From: Salipaludibacillus sp047795645
GTDB lineage: Bacteria > Bacillota > Bacilli > Bacillales > Salisediminibacteriaceae
Direction: 5' to 3'
Length of the DNA: 64,000 bases
NCBI RefSeq assembly: GCF_047795645.1
Contig: NZ_CP181045.1
Coordinates: 2,046,001 to 2,110,000, forward strand
The translations under genes were made by a program, and so were the position numbers. Position 1 is the stretch's first letter. Each line of letters opens with the position of its first letter. Below the pieces are notes generated by a model. The model saw nothing but the letters and a program-made list of their open reading frames with translations. It did no database searches and was not told the origin of the DNA. Shown piece after piece: positions 18,087 through 26,019 of the stretch.

Positions 18087-18830
18087 TCAGTCTCTTTTCC
18101 AACGATACTTTAACTGTTTGATCTGGTTTATACATTCCTTATCCTGACTAGACTGAAGCATATCAACAACAATTTTCTCCTGTAAATCACTGCGTCCAGC
18201 TTCTCCAAACGTTCTTCCTAACGGGAATTTGATATGAAGCGCACGGGGTACATGAACTTCAGCAGATAAATCAGGAAAATGAGTTAATGACATTGTTGGA
18301 ATACCCGCTTTTTCAATTTCTTTTTGAATCAATCCGACCGATTGATGGCAAATATATCAACCTGGAGATAATAAAACGACATCTACTTTCTCTTTTTTTA
18401 GGTTTTCTAGTATGATTGGAATACTCACATTTAATAGTTTATCCACTCTTGGAATATAGCCCATCATCCCATAAAAAGTCGGCGCTAGTTTACCAATCCG
18501 TTTTTTTTCTGCTAAATGATTTAAAGAGCTAATCGGAAAAACACAATTTACATCTTTGTCAGCTGATGATGTATCATAATGTGTATGTGTGATTTCCAAA
18601 TTTTTTGGATCACTATGAGATGGAATAAACCTCACTCCCCAGTCACCACTATCGACATCAAATGGTTCGTCTTCTTTCAGATGAACACCTGCGGTTGTTA
18701 TAAATGAAACTTTCCATTTATCCATTGGCTTATCAATTGCGGCTAATGTTTCTACTTGTTTCGATCCGTGTTTTTTTATCATCTTTAAAGCAACTCTTTT
18801 AAATAACCATTCCTTTATTTTCACAATCAT
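18087..18830 (-). CDS. PrdB/GrdB-like selenoprotein with in-frame UGA (Sec)
   Basis: The frame from ATG 18830 (GGAGG eight bases upstream) is interrupted by one TGA at 18359-18357 and continues in the same frame to 18087, giving 247 aa with residue 158 encoded by UGA. Around it the protein reads VVLLSPG-U-YICHQSVGLIQKE, a U-x-x-C redox motif in the place where D-proline reductase PrdB and glycine reductase GrdB carry Sec-x-x-C. Upstream, SFITTAGVHLKEDEPFDVD, THYD and DVNCVFPI match this family. A hairpin with a GGUCG loop starts 10 nt after the UGA. Reading: selenoprotein of the PF07355-type family, likely a thiol-dependent reductase; the substrate is unknown and no prdA or grd partner is adjacent. 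Alternatives are a nonsense-mutated pseudogene or sequencing error. Confidence 0.8.
18328..18346 (-). promoter_or_regulatory. SECIS-like hairpin
   Basis: On the minus strand ATCAATC-GGTCG-GATTGAT forms a perfect 7-bp stem with a 5-nt loop opening with GG. The loop starts 17 nt after the UGA, within the spacing expected for bacterial SECIS elements (small loop with an early G). It lies inside the coding sequence. Confidence 0.65.
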
Positions 18831-19085
18831 ACTCTGTCCCTCCATATTCCACTAGCTTGATTATATTACTATTCCTCAAATAAAATAGATTCAACCCCTT
18901 ATTTTTAAACAAATACGACCCTTTTCAACAGTTGTAATCAATAAGCAACCTAAACCCTAGGTCGCAGATACATTATATTTATAATTCATTTAAGTATACT
19001 ATTTCTTTAATTTGAAGTGTGGATTTGTTAAAATAATGACTAAGTTGAAGTATGAATATTCACACTTATTGGAGGGGATAAACGT

Positions 19086-19373
19086 ATGATTCTATCGAAT
19101 GAAGAAATACATGCCAATTTAGAAGACTCTGAAGGATGGGAACAAGTTAATGATTCGTGGATCAAGAAGGAGTTTATTTTGCCAACTTTTCCTAAAGCGA
19201 TTCAATTTGTCAACAACATGGCCGATCTAGCAGAGGCAAGGCAACACCATCCCAATATTACCATTGATCATAAAAAAGTAACCGTACAATTAAGTACCTT
19301 AGATGAAGGAGGATTAACACAAAAGGATTTTGAATCTGCTCACGCTTACGACAGGACGTTCCAAAAATATTGA
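19086..19373 (+). CDS. Pterin-4a-carbinolamine dehydratase
   Basis: A 95-aa enzyme of the PCD/DCoH family, at full family length. It carries the signature ARQHHPNI (about residues 54-61) in which the histidines form the active site, followed by the HKKVTVQLSTLDEGGLTQKD strand-helix. It dehydrates 4a-hydroxytetrahydropterin formed by aromatic amino acid hydroxylases, though bacterial copies without a hydroxylase may have other roles; no hydroxylase gene is nearby. GGAGGGG lies upstream of the ATG and a hairpin terminator follows, so it is monocistronic. Confidence 0.93.
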   Translation: MILSNEEIHANLEDSEGWEQVNDSWIKKEFILPTFPKAIQFVNNMADLAEARQHHPNITIDHKKVTVQLSTLDEGGLTQKDFESAHAYDRTFQKY

Positions 19374-19386
19374 CTAACTAAGAAAA

Positions 19387-19419
19387 ATACAGCAGCTGTT
19401 TTATAGCTGCTGTGTTTTT
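19387..19419 (+). terminator. Terminator of the pterin dehydratase gene
   Basis: ACAGCAGCTG / TAGCTGCTGT stem with GTTTTT tail. The following gap to 19805 holds a GTACCAG-CT-CTGGTAC palindrome near 19463 and a promoter-like TAAACA-N17-TATAAT at 19582-19610. Confidence 0.85.
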
Positions 19420-19805
19420 CTTAGTAATACATATAAGAATATGATTATATATTAATATATGTAGGTACCAGCTCTGGTACTTTTACTACGAAAAAGGTTA
19501 AGATTTTGTAAATATCTTTGCAACTTCCCAAAACTTAAATTTGATTCTTGTTCCGCTAATCCAATTATGCATGAGTATCCTTAAACAAACTTTTAAAATT
19601 GATGTATAATATAGATGATTACTCAAGTATCATGGAATAAGATTGTATAATGAGATGTTCCCATGATTGAAAATAAGGCTATGTTAGAGTTCGATGTTGA
19701 TTTTCCTTTTCAGCGAACGAAGTACCAAGATTTTCCCTACCAATTATCGCTAGAATATCAACAATAGGACGTAACAGCGAAAAAAAGAAAGTGAGTGAAA
19801 ATTCT

Positions 19806-20525
19806 ATGGGACGAAAATGGAGTAATATTAAGGAAAAGAAAGCTGCAAAAGATGCTAATACCGCTAGTGTTTATGCTAAATTTGGTCGTAAAATTTATAT
19901 GGTTGCGAAAGATGGAGAACCAGATCCCGAATCAAACCAAGCCTTGAGATTTGTTTTGGAAAAGGCAAAAACGTATAATGTCCCAAATCACATTATTGAA
20001 CGCGCCATTGAAAAGGCGAAAGGCGGCTCAGAAGAAAGCTATGATGAACTCCGTTATGAAGGATTTGGCCCAAATGGCTCTATGATTATTGTCGACGCAC
20101 TTTCTAATAATGTAAATAGAACTGCTGCTGAATTACGTTCATCATTTAATAAAAACGGAGGTAATTTAGGAGTTAGTGGCTCAGTTGCTTATATGTTTGA
20201 ATCAACAGCAGTTATTGGAGTAAAAGGCAAAAGTGCTGAAGCTATTCTAGAAATTTTAATGGATGCGGAAGTCGATCCCCGTGATATCTTTGAAGAGGAA
20301 GACACGGCCATCATATATGCTGAGCCTGACCAATTTCATACTGTTCAAGATGCATTAAAGAAAGAAGGAATCACAGATTTCACTGTTGCAGAACTGACGA
20401 TGTTGCCTCAAAACGAGATGACTCTCGCAGAAGACAGTCACCAGCAGTTCGAAAAATTAGTTGATACATTAGAGGATTTAGAAGATGTTCAACAAGTTTA
20501 CCATAATGTTGATACTGAAAATTAA
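19806..20525 (+). CDS. YebC/PmpR-family protein (YeeI-like)
   Basis: A 239-aa member of the YebC/PmpR family, matching Bacillus YeeI in length and in its start MGRKWSNIKEKKAAKDANTA. Further conserved parts are YEGFGPNGSMIIVDALSNNVNRT and NLGVSGSVAYMF. Members have been described both as DNA-binding regulators and, more recently, as translation factors that relieve ribosome stalling at proline stretches. ATG 19806 is chosen from homology over an upstream in-frame GTG (19791). It is convergent with pcp across a shared terminator. Confidence 0.92.
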   Translation: MGRKWSNIKEKKAAKDANTASVYAKFGRKIYMVAKDGEPDPESNQALRFVLEKAKTYNVPNHIIERAIEKAKGGSEESYDELRYEGFGPNGSMIIVDALSNNVNRTAAELRSSFNKNGGNLGVSGSVAYMFESTAVIGVKGKSAEAILEILMDAEVDPRDIFEEEDTAIIYAEPDQFHTVQDALKKEGITDFTVAELTMLPQNEMTLAEDSHQQFEKLVDTLEDLEDVQQVYHNVDTEN

Positions 20526-20566
20526 TGACAACTGCTCTTATACTATTATTTGCCCATTTCATAGGA

Positions 20567-20596
20567 AAGCAGACCTTTTTCAAGGTCTGCTTTTTT
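20567..20596. terminator. Terminator shared by yebC-like and pcp genes
   Basis: GCAGACCTT / AAGGTCTGC stem followed by TTTTTT on the plus strand; its right arm overlaps the 3' end of pcp. Confidence 0.85.
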
Positions 20597-21227
20597 GTCC
20601 TACTGCGTAATATTTACCAAGAATCTCAATGATTAGCCGAATCGCTTTTGCTTGTGTTTCTATACTCATACTTGCTGTTTGTGGAGAGGCCAAGACCATC
20701 TCTGGTGTAGCAGGTACATGAATGAAACCCGCTTCAACCTCTAGAGAACTTTGCTCTATATGATGCAAAAGCGAATACAAGGTTGTATTACAAATATACG
20801 TACCAGCAGTATTTGAAATTGTTGTAGGAATCCCCATTTTTTGCAGTTCTTCAAATAATAATCTAATTGGCAATGTAGAAAATAAACCAGCGGGTCCATC
20901 ATTTATAATTGGACGGTCAATAGGGTGATCCCCTTGATTATCACCATGTTTTCCTTCCCCAACCGTATCTTGAACATTAATCCCTATCCTTTCCAAATTA
21001 ACACTAGCACGGCCTACTGCAACGCCTAAGCAAACGACTATATCAGGGTTTATCTCGGCAATTTTTGCTATCAGAGGAGGTACACACTGTTGGTAAACGA
21101 CGGGTAAGCGAATCGTATCAATTTCAATTCCTTCTATGTTAAATAACTTTGCCCTCTCAATTAATTCTAAAGTCGGATTTGTAGTCAGTCCTCCGAAAGG
21201 TTCAAAACCACTAAGTAAAATACGCAT
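20580..21227 (-). CDS. pcp: Pyroglutamyl-peptidase I
   Basis: Cysteine peptidase (C15) of 215 aa, the same length as the Bacillus enzyme. It removes N-terminal pyroglutamate from peptides in the cytoplasm. The sequence shows the start MRILLSGFEPFGG, the catalytic Glu in NLERIGINV, the catalytic Cys in NTAGTYICNTTLY and the His in GFIHVPATPE. ATG 21227 has AAAGGAG upstream; earlier in-frame ATGs lack a site. The last codons overlap the terminator shared with the YebC-like gene. Confidence 0.95.
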   Translation of the reverse strand: MRILLSGFEPFGGLTTNPTLELIERAKLFNIEGIEIDTIRLPVVYQQCVPPLIAKIAEINPDIVVCLGVAVGRASVNLERIGINVQDTVGEGKHGDNQGDHPIDRPIINDGPAGLFSTLPIRLLFEELQKMGIPTTISNTAGTYICNTTLYSLLHHIEQSSLEVEAGFIHVPATPEMVLASPQTASMSIETQAKAIRLIIEILGKYYAVGQKSRP

Positions 21228-21355
21228 ATCAACTCTCCTTTCGATTATCATCAATTCTATTCTTACCAGATTCACAATTTTTTTCAAGTATTATCATTGC
21301 CTCCCCTCTTTAATCTATCTGCATGTACTTATTTTGTGAAGGGAGGTGATTGATC

Positions 21356-21568
21356 ATGAACGAAGCAATCGTTACTCGTTTATCATTAACATTTTTAACT
21401 GGATTTGATGGGGATGGCAACGAAATTTTCCAAGCAAGACATTTCCGAAATATCAAACCAGATGTAAGTAATCAAGCACTATTGGAAACAGCGCAAGCCA
21501 TATCATCTTTGCAACAGTATGAATTGGATAAAATCGAACGTAATAACACGTATGAGTTGTTCGAGTAA
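21356..21568 (+). CDS. DUF1659-family small protein
   Basis: A 70-aa protein matching the DUF1659 family in length and in the pattern TFLTGFDGDGNEIFQARHFRNIK. No catalytic residues are visible. AAGGGAGGTGA lies six bases upstream of the ATG. It is the first of three small genes (DUF1659, DUF2922, YvrJ) that occur together in Bacillaceae; their function is unknown. The pairing of two small beta-rich proteins with a one-TM partner suggests a small complex, which is inference. Confidence 0.8.
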   Translation: MNEAIVTRLSLTFLTGFDGDGNEIFQARHFRNIKPDVSNQALLETAQAISSLQQYELDKIERNNTYELFE

Positions 21569-21609
21569 TTCCTTTCATTTAATACTAACAAATAAAGGAG
21601 GTGACAAAT

Positions 21610-21834
21610 ATGTCAAAACGCTTAGAATTATTATTTCGCAATGAGGCAGGTGGTAGTGTAACCGTAGGAATTGATGACCCTATCGAACCGGTGGTGGCAT
21701 CTAATGTTTCAGCGGCAATGGACGTCATAATTGAAAATAATGCCTTAACTTCTGCAAATGGAGACATTGTTGAAAAACGAGGAGCACGTATCGTGGAACG
21801 AACTGTAGAAACAATCGATATTGAAGTAGAGTAA
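21610..21834 (+). CDS. DUF2922-family small protein
   Basis: A 74-aa protein of the DUF2922 family: KRLELLFRNEAGGSVTVGIDDP at the start and the central NALTSANGDIVEKRGARIVER, typical of the family. AAAGGAGGTGA precedes the ATG, and an upstream in-frame GTG overlaps that site and is rejected. It lies 41 bp behind the DUF1659 gene, so they are co-transcribed. A GC-rich hairpin follows it and may reduce expression of the YvrJ-like gene. Function unknown. Confidence 0.82.
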   Translation: MSKRLELLFRNEAGGSVTVGIDDPIEPVVASNVSAAMDVIIENNALTSANGDIVEKRGARIVERTVETIDIEVE

Positions 21835-21840
21835 CTAAGG

Positions 21841-21876
21841 AACCGGAGGGGGAACTCCTCCCTTCGGTTTTGTTTT
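21841..21876 (+). terminator. Terminator/attenuator hairpin
   Basis: AACCGGAGGG and CTCCTCCCTTCGGTT can pair, followed by TTGTTTT. It stands between the DUF2922 and YvrJ-like genes. Confidence 0.65.
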
Positions 21877-21899
21877 ATTTCTAGAGAGAGGAGAAGATC

Positions 21900-22148
21900 A
21901 TGGAACATATTTGGTTAACGGCCGTCAGTGAGTATGGGTTTCCTGTTGTGATTACATTCTACTTGTTGTATCGAATTGAAAAAAAGTTAGACAAACTGAA
22001 TAAGTCTGTTCTGCTAATTCAATCTGTCTGCCCATTCAATAAAAATAAGTATATGAATTTTAATAGTACCAATCATGCCGACAACAGCGACAAAAACAAG
22101 CACGATGATATAAGGCTGGTTGATCAATCCCTAGCTAAAAATCATTAG
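21900..22148 (+). CDS. YvrJ-family small membrane protein with C-terminal extension
   Basis: An 82-aa protein. Residues 1-45 match YvrJ: a short amphipathic start, one membrane segment (FPVVITFYLLYRI) and the KKLDKLNKSV tail. YvrJ proteins are normally about 45-60 aa; here some 35 hydrophilic Asn/Lys/Asp-rich residues follow. GAGAGGAG lies upstream of the ATG. Its stop codon forms the first bases of the two-hairpin repeat copy B, so the insertion of that repeat may have changed the C-terminus. Confidence 0.75.
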   Translation: MEHIWLTAVSEYGFPVVITFYLLYRIEKKLDKLNKSVLLIQSVCPFNKNKYMNFNSTNHADNSDKNKHDDIRLVDQSLAKNH

Positions 22149-22243
22149 AAAAACTTGGCACGTCACCAAATCCTTCATGGCGAAAGCCTTAGTTTATCTT
22201 ATACTTTAATCCTTTAGCGAAGTTAAACATTCTTAAAGTATTA
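22145..22243 (+). repeat. Two-hairpin intergenic repeat, copy B
   Basis: Begins TTAGAAAAACTTGGC and shares the block TCTTATACTTTAATCCTTTA and GCGAAGTTAAA with copy A, and TGGCGAAAGCCTTAGTTTAT with copy C. The first hairpin is weaker here than in A or C. It starts at the stop codon of the YvrJ-like gene. Confidence 0.75.
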
Positions 22244-22246
22244 ATA

Positions 22247-22295
22247 AATAAACCAAATCTCCAACATTTGAAACTTGATGGTGATTTGGTTTATT
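22247..22295 (+). terminator. Terminator behind repeat copy B
   Basis: AATAAACCAAATC and GATTTGGTTTATT form a 13-bp perfect stem with a long loop. Confidence 0.6.
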
Positions 22296-22447
22296 TGTAA
22301 AGGGAGAATGATAATGTAATAAAATGTTCTAATTTAAAACGATTCATCAATGTCTACTATGGTATCGTTACTATAAAGATACGATTTTGCACACAGTAAT
22401 AAACGCCTTTTTTATACACCATCGATTACGTCAAGGAGGGAAGATAG

Positions 22448-23164
22448 ATGGTTGAAATAACTCAAATGGTACGTCCACAATCATTTTACAATTTACTATC
22501 TGATGAGATGAGAACGTTGTTTCTATCTCATGGAACTGAAATAATTGCTAAACAAGGAAATGTCTTATTTTTCGAAGGAGACGAGCCTAATTATCTATAC
22601 TTAATTAATGAAGGGCAAGTTCGTTTGTCTAAAACGTCCGCCGAAGGGAAAGTTTTTTTCTTACAAAAAAAGAATTCAAACGATTTGATTGGAGAGCTAA
22701 GTTTATATAATCAATTTAAATATCATTTTAATGCAGAAGTCACTCAAGATGCTTCTTTATTAAGATTTAAACGTCTCGATATTGAAAAATTAATGCTCCA
22801 TTACAGTGAAATTTCCATTGCTTACATGCAATGGTTGTCTTCACAAAATCATACAATGCTTGCTCAATTTCGTGACCTCGTTTTCTGTGGTAAACAAGGT
22901 GCTGTATTCTCTGTTCTAATTAGACTTTCTAATGAATACGGTAAACATGTTAATCAAGGGATTTTAATCAATCGAAAGATCACTAATCAAGAACTTGCTA
23001 ATTACGTAGGTGCTACAAGAGAAAGTATTAACAGAACATTGAAGAGACTAGTAAAACAGAACGTTTTGTCCGTTCATACTAAATACATCACCATTCATAA
23101 TATTGATTATTTAAAGGACCACCTACGTTGTAGTCACTGTCCATTTGAAGAATGTACGATTTAA
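22448..23164 (+). CDS. fnr: Anaerobic regulator Fnr (Bacillus type)
   Basis: CRP/FNR-family regulator of 238 aa, equal to Bacillus subtilis Fnr. It has an N-terminal cyclic-nucleotide-fold domain (FFEGDEPNYLYLINEGQVRL, IGELSLY), a long dimer helix, and a C-terminal helix-turn-helix (ITNQELANYVGATRESINRTLKRL). The C-terminal CSHCPFEEC supplies Cys228, 231 and 236, the arrangement that binds the oxygen-labile [4Fe-4S] cluster in Bacillus Fnr together with an Asp in the dimer region (Asp143 in FRDL is a candidate). It activates anaerobic respiration genes. AAGGAGGG precedes the ATG. The narK partner seen in B. subtilis is absent here. Confidence 0.9.
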   Translation: MVEITQMVRPQSFYNLLSDEMRTLFLSHGTEIIAKQGNVLFFEGDEPNYLYLINEGQVRLSKTSAEGKVFFLQKKNSNDLIGELSLYNQFKYHFNAEVTQDASLLRFKRLDIEKLMLHYSEISIAYMQWLSSQNHTMLAQFRDLVFCGKQGAVFSVLIRLSNEYGKHVNQGILINRKITNQELANYVGATRESINRTLKRLVKQNVLSVHTKYITIHNIDYLKDHLRCSHCPFEECTI

Positions 23165-23213
23165 TTATAAGAAAAGACTTGAGGAAAATACCTCAAGTCT
23201 TTTCTTATAATTA
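23162..23213. terminator. Bidirectional terminator with a 23-bp perfect stem
   Basis: 23162-23184 pairs without mismatch with 23191-23213 around AAAATA. Each outer arm end contains the stop codon of one of the convergent genes (fnr and the TetR gene). Confidence 0.9.
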
Positions 23214-23801
23214 TTTTAAAATAAGACCTCGCACAAACAAATCAACGCTTTCTTCAATAAATTGGTCTAGTGGTAATTCTACTACTTTCCTCCCACCAAG
23301 CTGAAACGACATAAAATATCCTAGATTCATCCATAAAAAATTCATTGCATGAACTTCAGGATCAACTTGAATCATTTTTCCTTTTTTCTGCATTATTTTA
23401 AAATATTCTATCAAGTACATTTTTAGACGTTTAGGGTTTTCTGATAACCGCTCTCCTATAAATGGATGTGTATTCCTTTCTTGGAATGACAACAAAACCA
23501 TTTTGTTATTGTGTTGGTTATACCGATGATAAGTCTTACTCACTCTTGTTAAATCATTTTTTAAATCATATTCCACTTTATCAAATAAGATCGTCTTCAT
23601 ATCAATTAAATAAGAATGTGTTTCTACTGCTCTTTCTAATATGTTGTGTTTTGTGCCAAAATGTCTGAACAATGTCATTTCACTGAAACCAGATTTCAAA
23701 GCAATTTCTTTTGTCGTAACAGCTTTAAAACCTTTTTTTTCCATGAGGTCAATTGCTGTTTCTAAAATTATATCTTCTGTGGACAACGCATTTGTCTTCA
23801 T
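23211..23801 (-). CDS. TetR/AcrR-family transcriptional regulator
   Basis: A 196-aa repressor with a classical N-terminal TetR helix-turn-helix (TEDIILETAIDLMEKKGFKA, TTKEIALKSGFSEMTLFRHFG) and a helical ligand-binding domain without recognisable specificity. ATG 23801 is chosen because GTGGTGA lies upstream; an earlier in-frame GTG is less well placed. No exporter lies next to it, as its downstream neighbour is convergent fnr. A cre-like TGAAAGCGCTAAAT (23896-23909) in the 230-bp upstream gap is 12/14 to the consensus. Confidence 0.88.
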   Translation of the reverse strand: MKTNALSTEDIILETAIDLMEKKGFKAVTTKEIALKSGFSEMTLFRHFGTKHNILERAVETHSYLIDMKTILFDKVEYDLKNDLTRVSKTYHRYNQHNNKMVLLSFQERNTHPFIGERLSENPKRLKMYLIEYFKIMQKKGKMIQVDPEVHAMNFLWMNLGYFMSFQLGGRKVVELPLDQFIEESVDLFVRGLILK

Positions 23802-24032
23802 ATCAATCACCACTCTCACCACCCACTTCACTCATTTATGCTCAACAATTCACAAAAATGTCTACTAATATGCTTATCACCTTTATTATAACGGCTGAAA
23901 GCGCTAAATAACGATACAATACTTGACATATTATTAGCAATTCTTTGACAAACTAGTGACATATCTGATTTTGTAAAATAATAGTTAAAATTGGTAAACC
24001 TTAAAGAAGCATAAAAAGTCCGTCTTGGTTCA

Positions 24033-24677
24033 TTATACTGGTAACACATACATGATAATTGTAAAAAAGTGCGTTGCACTTGCAGCAAGTACGAATAAAT
24101 GCCAAACAGCATGGTGGTAATAAAAAGTTCTCCAAATATAGAACACCGTACCAATTGTATATAATAAACCTCCTATGACAAGTAAAATAAGTCCTGTCGT
24201 CTCGACTTTTGACGCAATTGGTTGTAATGCAAAGATAATCATCCATCCCATCGCAACATATAACAAAGTAGAAACAACAAGGAATCTTTTGACAAAAAAT
24301 ACTTTGAATACGATCCCTCCAATAGCTAATAACCAGACCAGTGACAGTAAAATCCAGCCTCTTGTCCCTTCTACAACAATAAGCATCAAAGGCGTATACG
24401 TGCCAGCAATAAATAAATAGATGGCAGAGTGATCTAATATCTCAAATACATTTTTAACTTTCCCTTTAGGAAAACTGTGTAACAAAGTCGAACAAGTATA
24501 CATTAATACTAATGTCACGCCATAAATAGTGAAACTAACAATATGAATTATACCACCATGTACACTTGAAAAGACGATAAGAAGTACTAATGCAGCAATG
24601 CTAAGTAATGTACCGATGCCATGGGTAATTGCATTAACAATTTCCTCTTTCTTAGTAAATGTATGCGTAACGCCCAT
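24033..24677 (-). CDS. Hemolysin III (PAQR-like) membrane protein
   Basis: Seven-TM protein of 214 aa of the HlyIII/YplQ family. Conserved residues of the PAQR superfamily are present: NAITHGIG near the N-terminus, a Ser and His in CSTLLHSF, the LDHSAIYLFIAGTYTP segment, and the C-terminal HHAVWHLFVL. These residues form a metal site in the fold, consistent with a hydrolase-like activity; a haemolytic role is not established for Bacillus copies. ATG 24677 has AAGGAG seven bases upstream. It appears monocistronic. Confidence 0.9.
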   Translation of the reverse strand: MGVTHTFTKKEEIVNAITHGIGTLLSIAALVLLIVFSSVHGGIIHIVSFTIYGVTLVLMYTCSTLLHSFPKGKVKNVFEILDHSAIYLFIAGTYTPLMLIVVEGTRGWILLSLVWLLAIGGIVFKVFFVKRFLVVSTLLYVAMGWMIIFALQPIASKVETTGLILLVIGGLLYTIGTVFYIWRTFYYHHAVWHLFVLAASATHFFTIIMYVLPV

Positions 24678-24754
24678 AAATAAACTCCTTTTTACTATTT
24701 CGCTTAGCAAATGATTCCAATCAAAATCAGTTTATCATCACTAAAATCCTAGTG

Positions 24755-25402
24755 TTAATTATTAACGTATCGAATGGAAGATACATTCCATGCCTCTTCA
24801 TTAACAAATTTAATTTCTATACCTCCGTCAAGATCCATTTTTCCATCATCATCTGAATAAAACTCATATCGTAATAAAAATTCTTCTTCCTCGTGGTCAA
24901 ACGAAAACGTAGTCTGCCTTATAAAAATAACAGAATCTAACTGTAAATAATGAAAGCTACGTTGAAGTCCATCAGCATCCATTATATTTAGTATATTGTT
25001 CTCAGAATCGATGACAATATTACTTGAGAGTATATCTCCCATCTTATCCTCATCTGCTTCATGCATGGCCTGAAAGAAATGTCTTGCTTTCTCATCTAAC
25101 TCATCTCTAAGTGTTAATTCATATTCATGACGGTCTTCCAATTCAATCGCCTGTTGCTTGTAAGTCAGAATATCATCTTTTAAAGTCATGTTTTCGTCAC
25201 CTAAATCTTGAATTTGGTCGAGTAGTTTTTCTTTTTCTTCCAATTCTTTTTCTAATTGTTCTACCAACTTTTCGTTTGTTGATATTAACGTTTCAACATC
25301 ATCCGTATCTTCAACATTATCTACTTGTTCAACAGTATTATTATCTGAACAAGCCATCAATAGAAAAAAGGCAATAAAAGTTGAGAAAAGAGTTTTTTTC
25401 AT
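24755..25402 (-). CDS. Coiled-coil lipoprotein of unknown function
   Basis: A 215-aa protein with a signal peptide ending in a lipobox (LLMAC, Cys about residue 18), an acidic linker, a strongly predicted coiled coil (about residues 40-100; repeated Glu/Leu heptads such as EKLVEQLEKELEEKEKLLDQ), and a C-terminal globular domain of about 110 residues ending in a beta-rich segment that could be NTF2-like. Such proteins sit on the outer face of the membrane. ATG 25402 has AAGGGGA upstream and directly precedes the signal peptide. No family name is offered. Confidence 0.75.
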   Translation of the reverse strand: MKKTLFSTFIAFFLLMACSDNNTVEQVDNVEDTDDVETLISTNEKLVEQLEKELEEKEKLLDQIQDLGDENMTLKDDILTYKQQAIELEDRHEYELTLRDELDEKARHFFQAMHEADEDKMGDILSSNIVIDSENNILNIMDADGLQRSFHYLQLDSVIFIRQTTFSFDHEEEEFLLRYEFYSDDDGKMDLDGGIEIKFVNEEAWNVSSIRYVNN

Positions 25403-25523
25403 GTGGGCTTTCCCCTTTTTATTCATACTTGTATACTTTTCCATATGTTAATTCATTGACTAGCACTTTTAATAACTTCTATAGTTTATCATTATCTTCC
25501 ATCAATTGAAAAGGGATTTAAGA

Positions 25524-25565
25524 CTAGAAAAACCAACTTCATTCGACACGAAGTTGGTTTTCTAG
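25524..25565 (-). terminator. Terminator of the Gly/Tyr-rich gene
   Basis: CTAGAAAAACCAACTTC pairs with GAAGTTGGTTTTCTAG around a 9-nt loop. It follows the minus-strand gene ending at 25595. Confidence 0.75.
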
Positions 25566-25594
25566 CGCAGAACTCTTAATTTCCCCATTCGTCC

Positions 25595-25861
25595 CTACCA
25601 GAAAAAAAGTGCTCCTAATGCAAATCCTGCGATTCCTGCTAATGCAATCGGAACAATTGGACGATAATACCCTCCATAGAACCCACCATAATAGCCATAA
25701 CCAAATCCACCGAAACCTCTTCCCTCTTGCTCTAAATAGACATATTGTTGATCAACATTGACAATTCGTCCTCGATATTCAACTCCTGAAAAGTCTGTTA
25801 TTGTTACTTGTTTTCCTTTATAACGACTACACATATGATAATAATGTTGACATTGATCCAA
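25595..25861 (-). CDS. Small protein: SH3/LSm-like head, Gly/Tyr-rich middle, C-terminal membrane segment
   Basis: An 88-aa protein. Residues 10-45 (GKQVTITDFSGVEYRGRIVN and following) look like a small beta-barrel. A GYGYYGGFYGGYY stretch follows, then one hydrophobic helix (IVPIALAGIAGFALGALFFW). Similar small proteins are found in spore-formers, sometimes as spore-associated; the role is unknown. The likely start is TTG 25861, five bases behind GGAGGTGA, because the GTG at 25870 overlaps that ribosome site. Confidence 0.7.
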   Translation of the reverse strand: MDQCQHYYHMCSRYKGKQVTITDFSGVEYRGRIVNVDQQYVYLEQEGRGFGGFGYGYYGGFYGGYYRPIVPIALAGIAGFALGALFFW

Positions 25862-25981
25862 ATAACTCACCTCCTAAACCTATTCATAGTTAGTGTATTT
25901 AGGAAATGTTATTTTGGTTGGACAACTGCCCTTATTAAAATAAATAAAATTTTCACAACTTACTTAATTTTATGATTAAAT

Positions 25982-26017
25982 TAAAGGACGATCTCTCATT
26001 TGAAAGATCGCCCTTTA
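25982..26017 (-). terminator. Terminator of the 88-aa membrane protein gene
   Basis: TAAAGGACGATCT pairs with AAGATCGCCCTTTA (one mismatch), directly behind the stop at 26020. Confidence 0.6.
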
Positions 26018-26019
26018 TA

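Noticed and set aside
18087..18332. Separate 81-residue gene behind the PrdB-like fragment
   Set aside because: It has no ribosome site, starts in mid-domain and continues the upstream frame through the UGA, so it is treated as the C-terminal part of one selenoprotein gene.
19463..19480. GTACCAG-CT-CTGGTAC palindrome considered as T-box or terminator
   Set aside because: No T-box motif or U-run accompanies it; it remains an unexplained palindrome.
24001..24246. Short minus-strand frames overlapping the hemolysin III gene
   Set aside because: They overlap the true gene in other frames and show no family resemblance.
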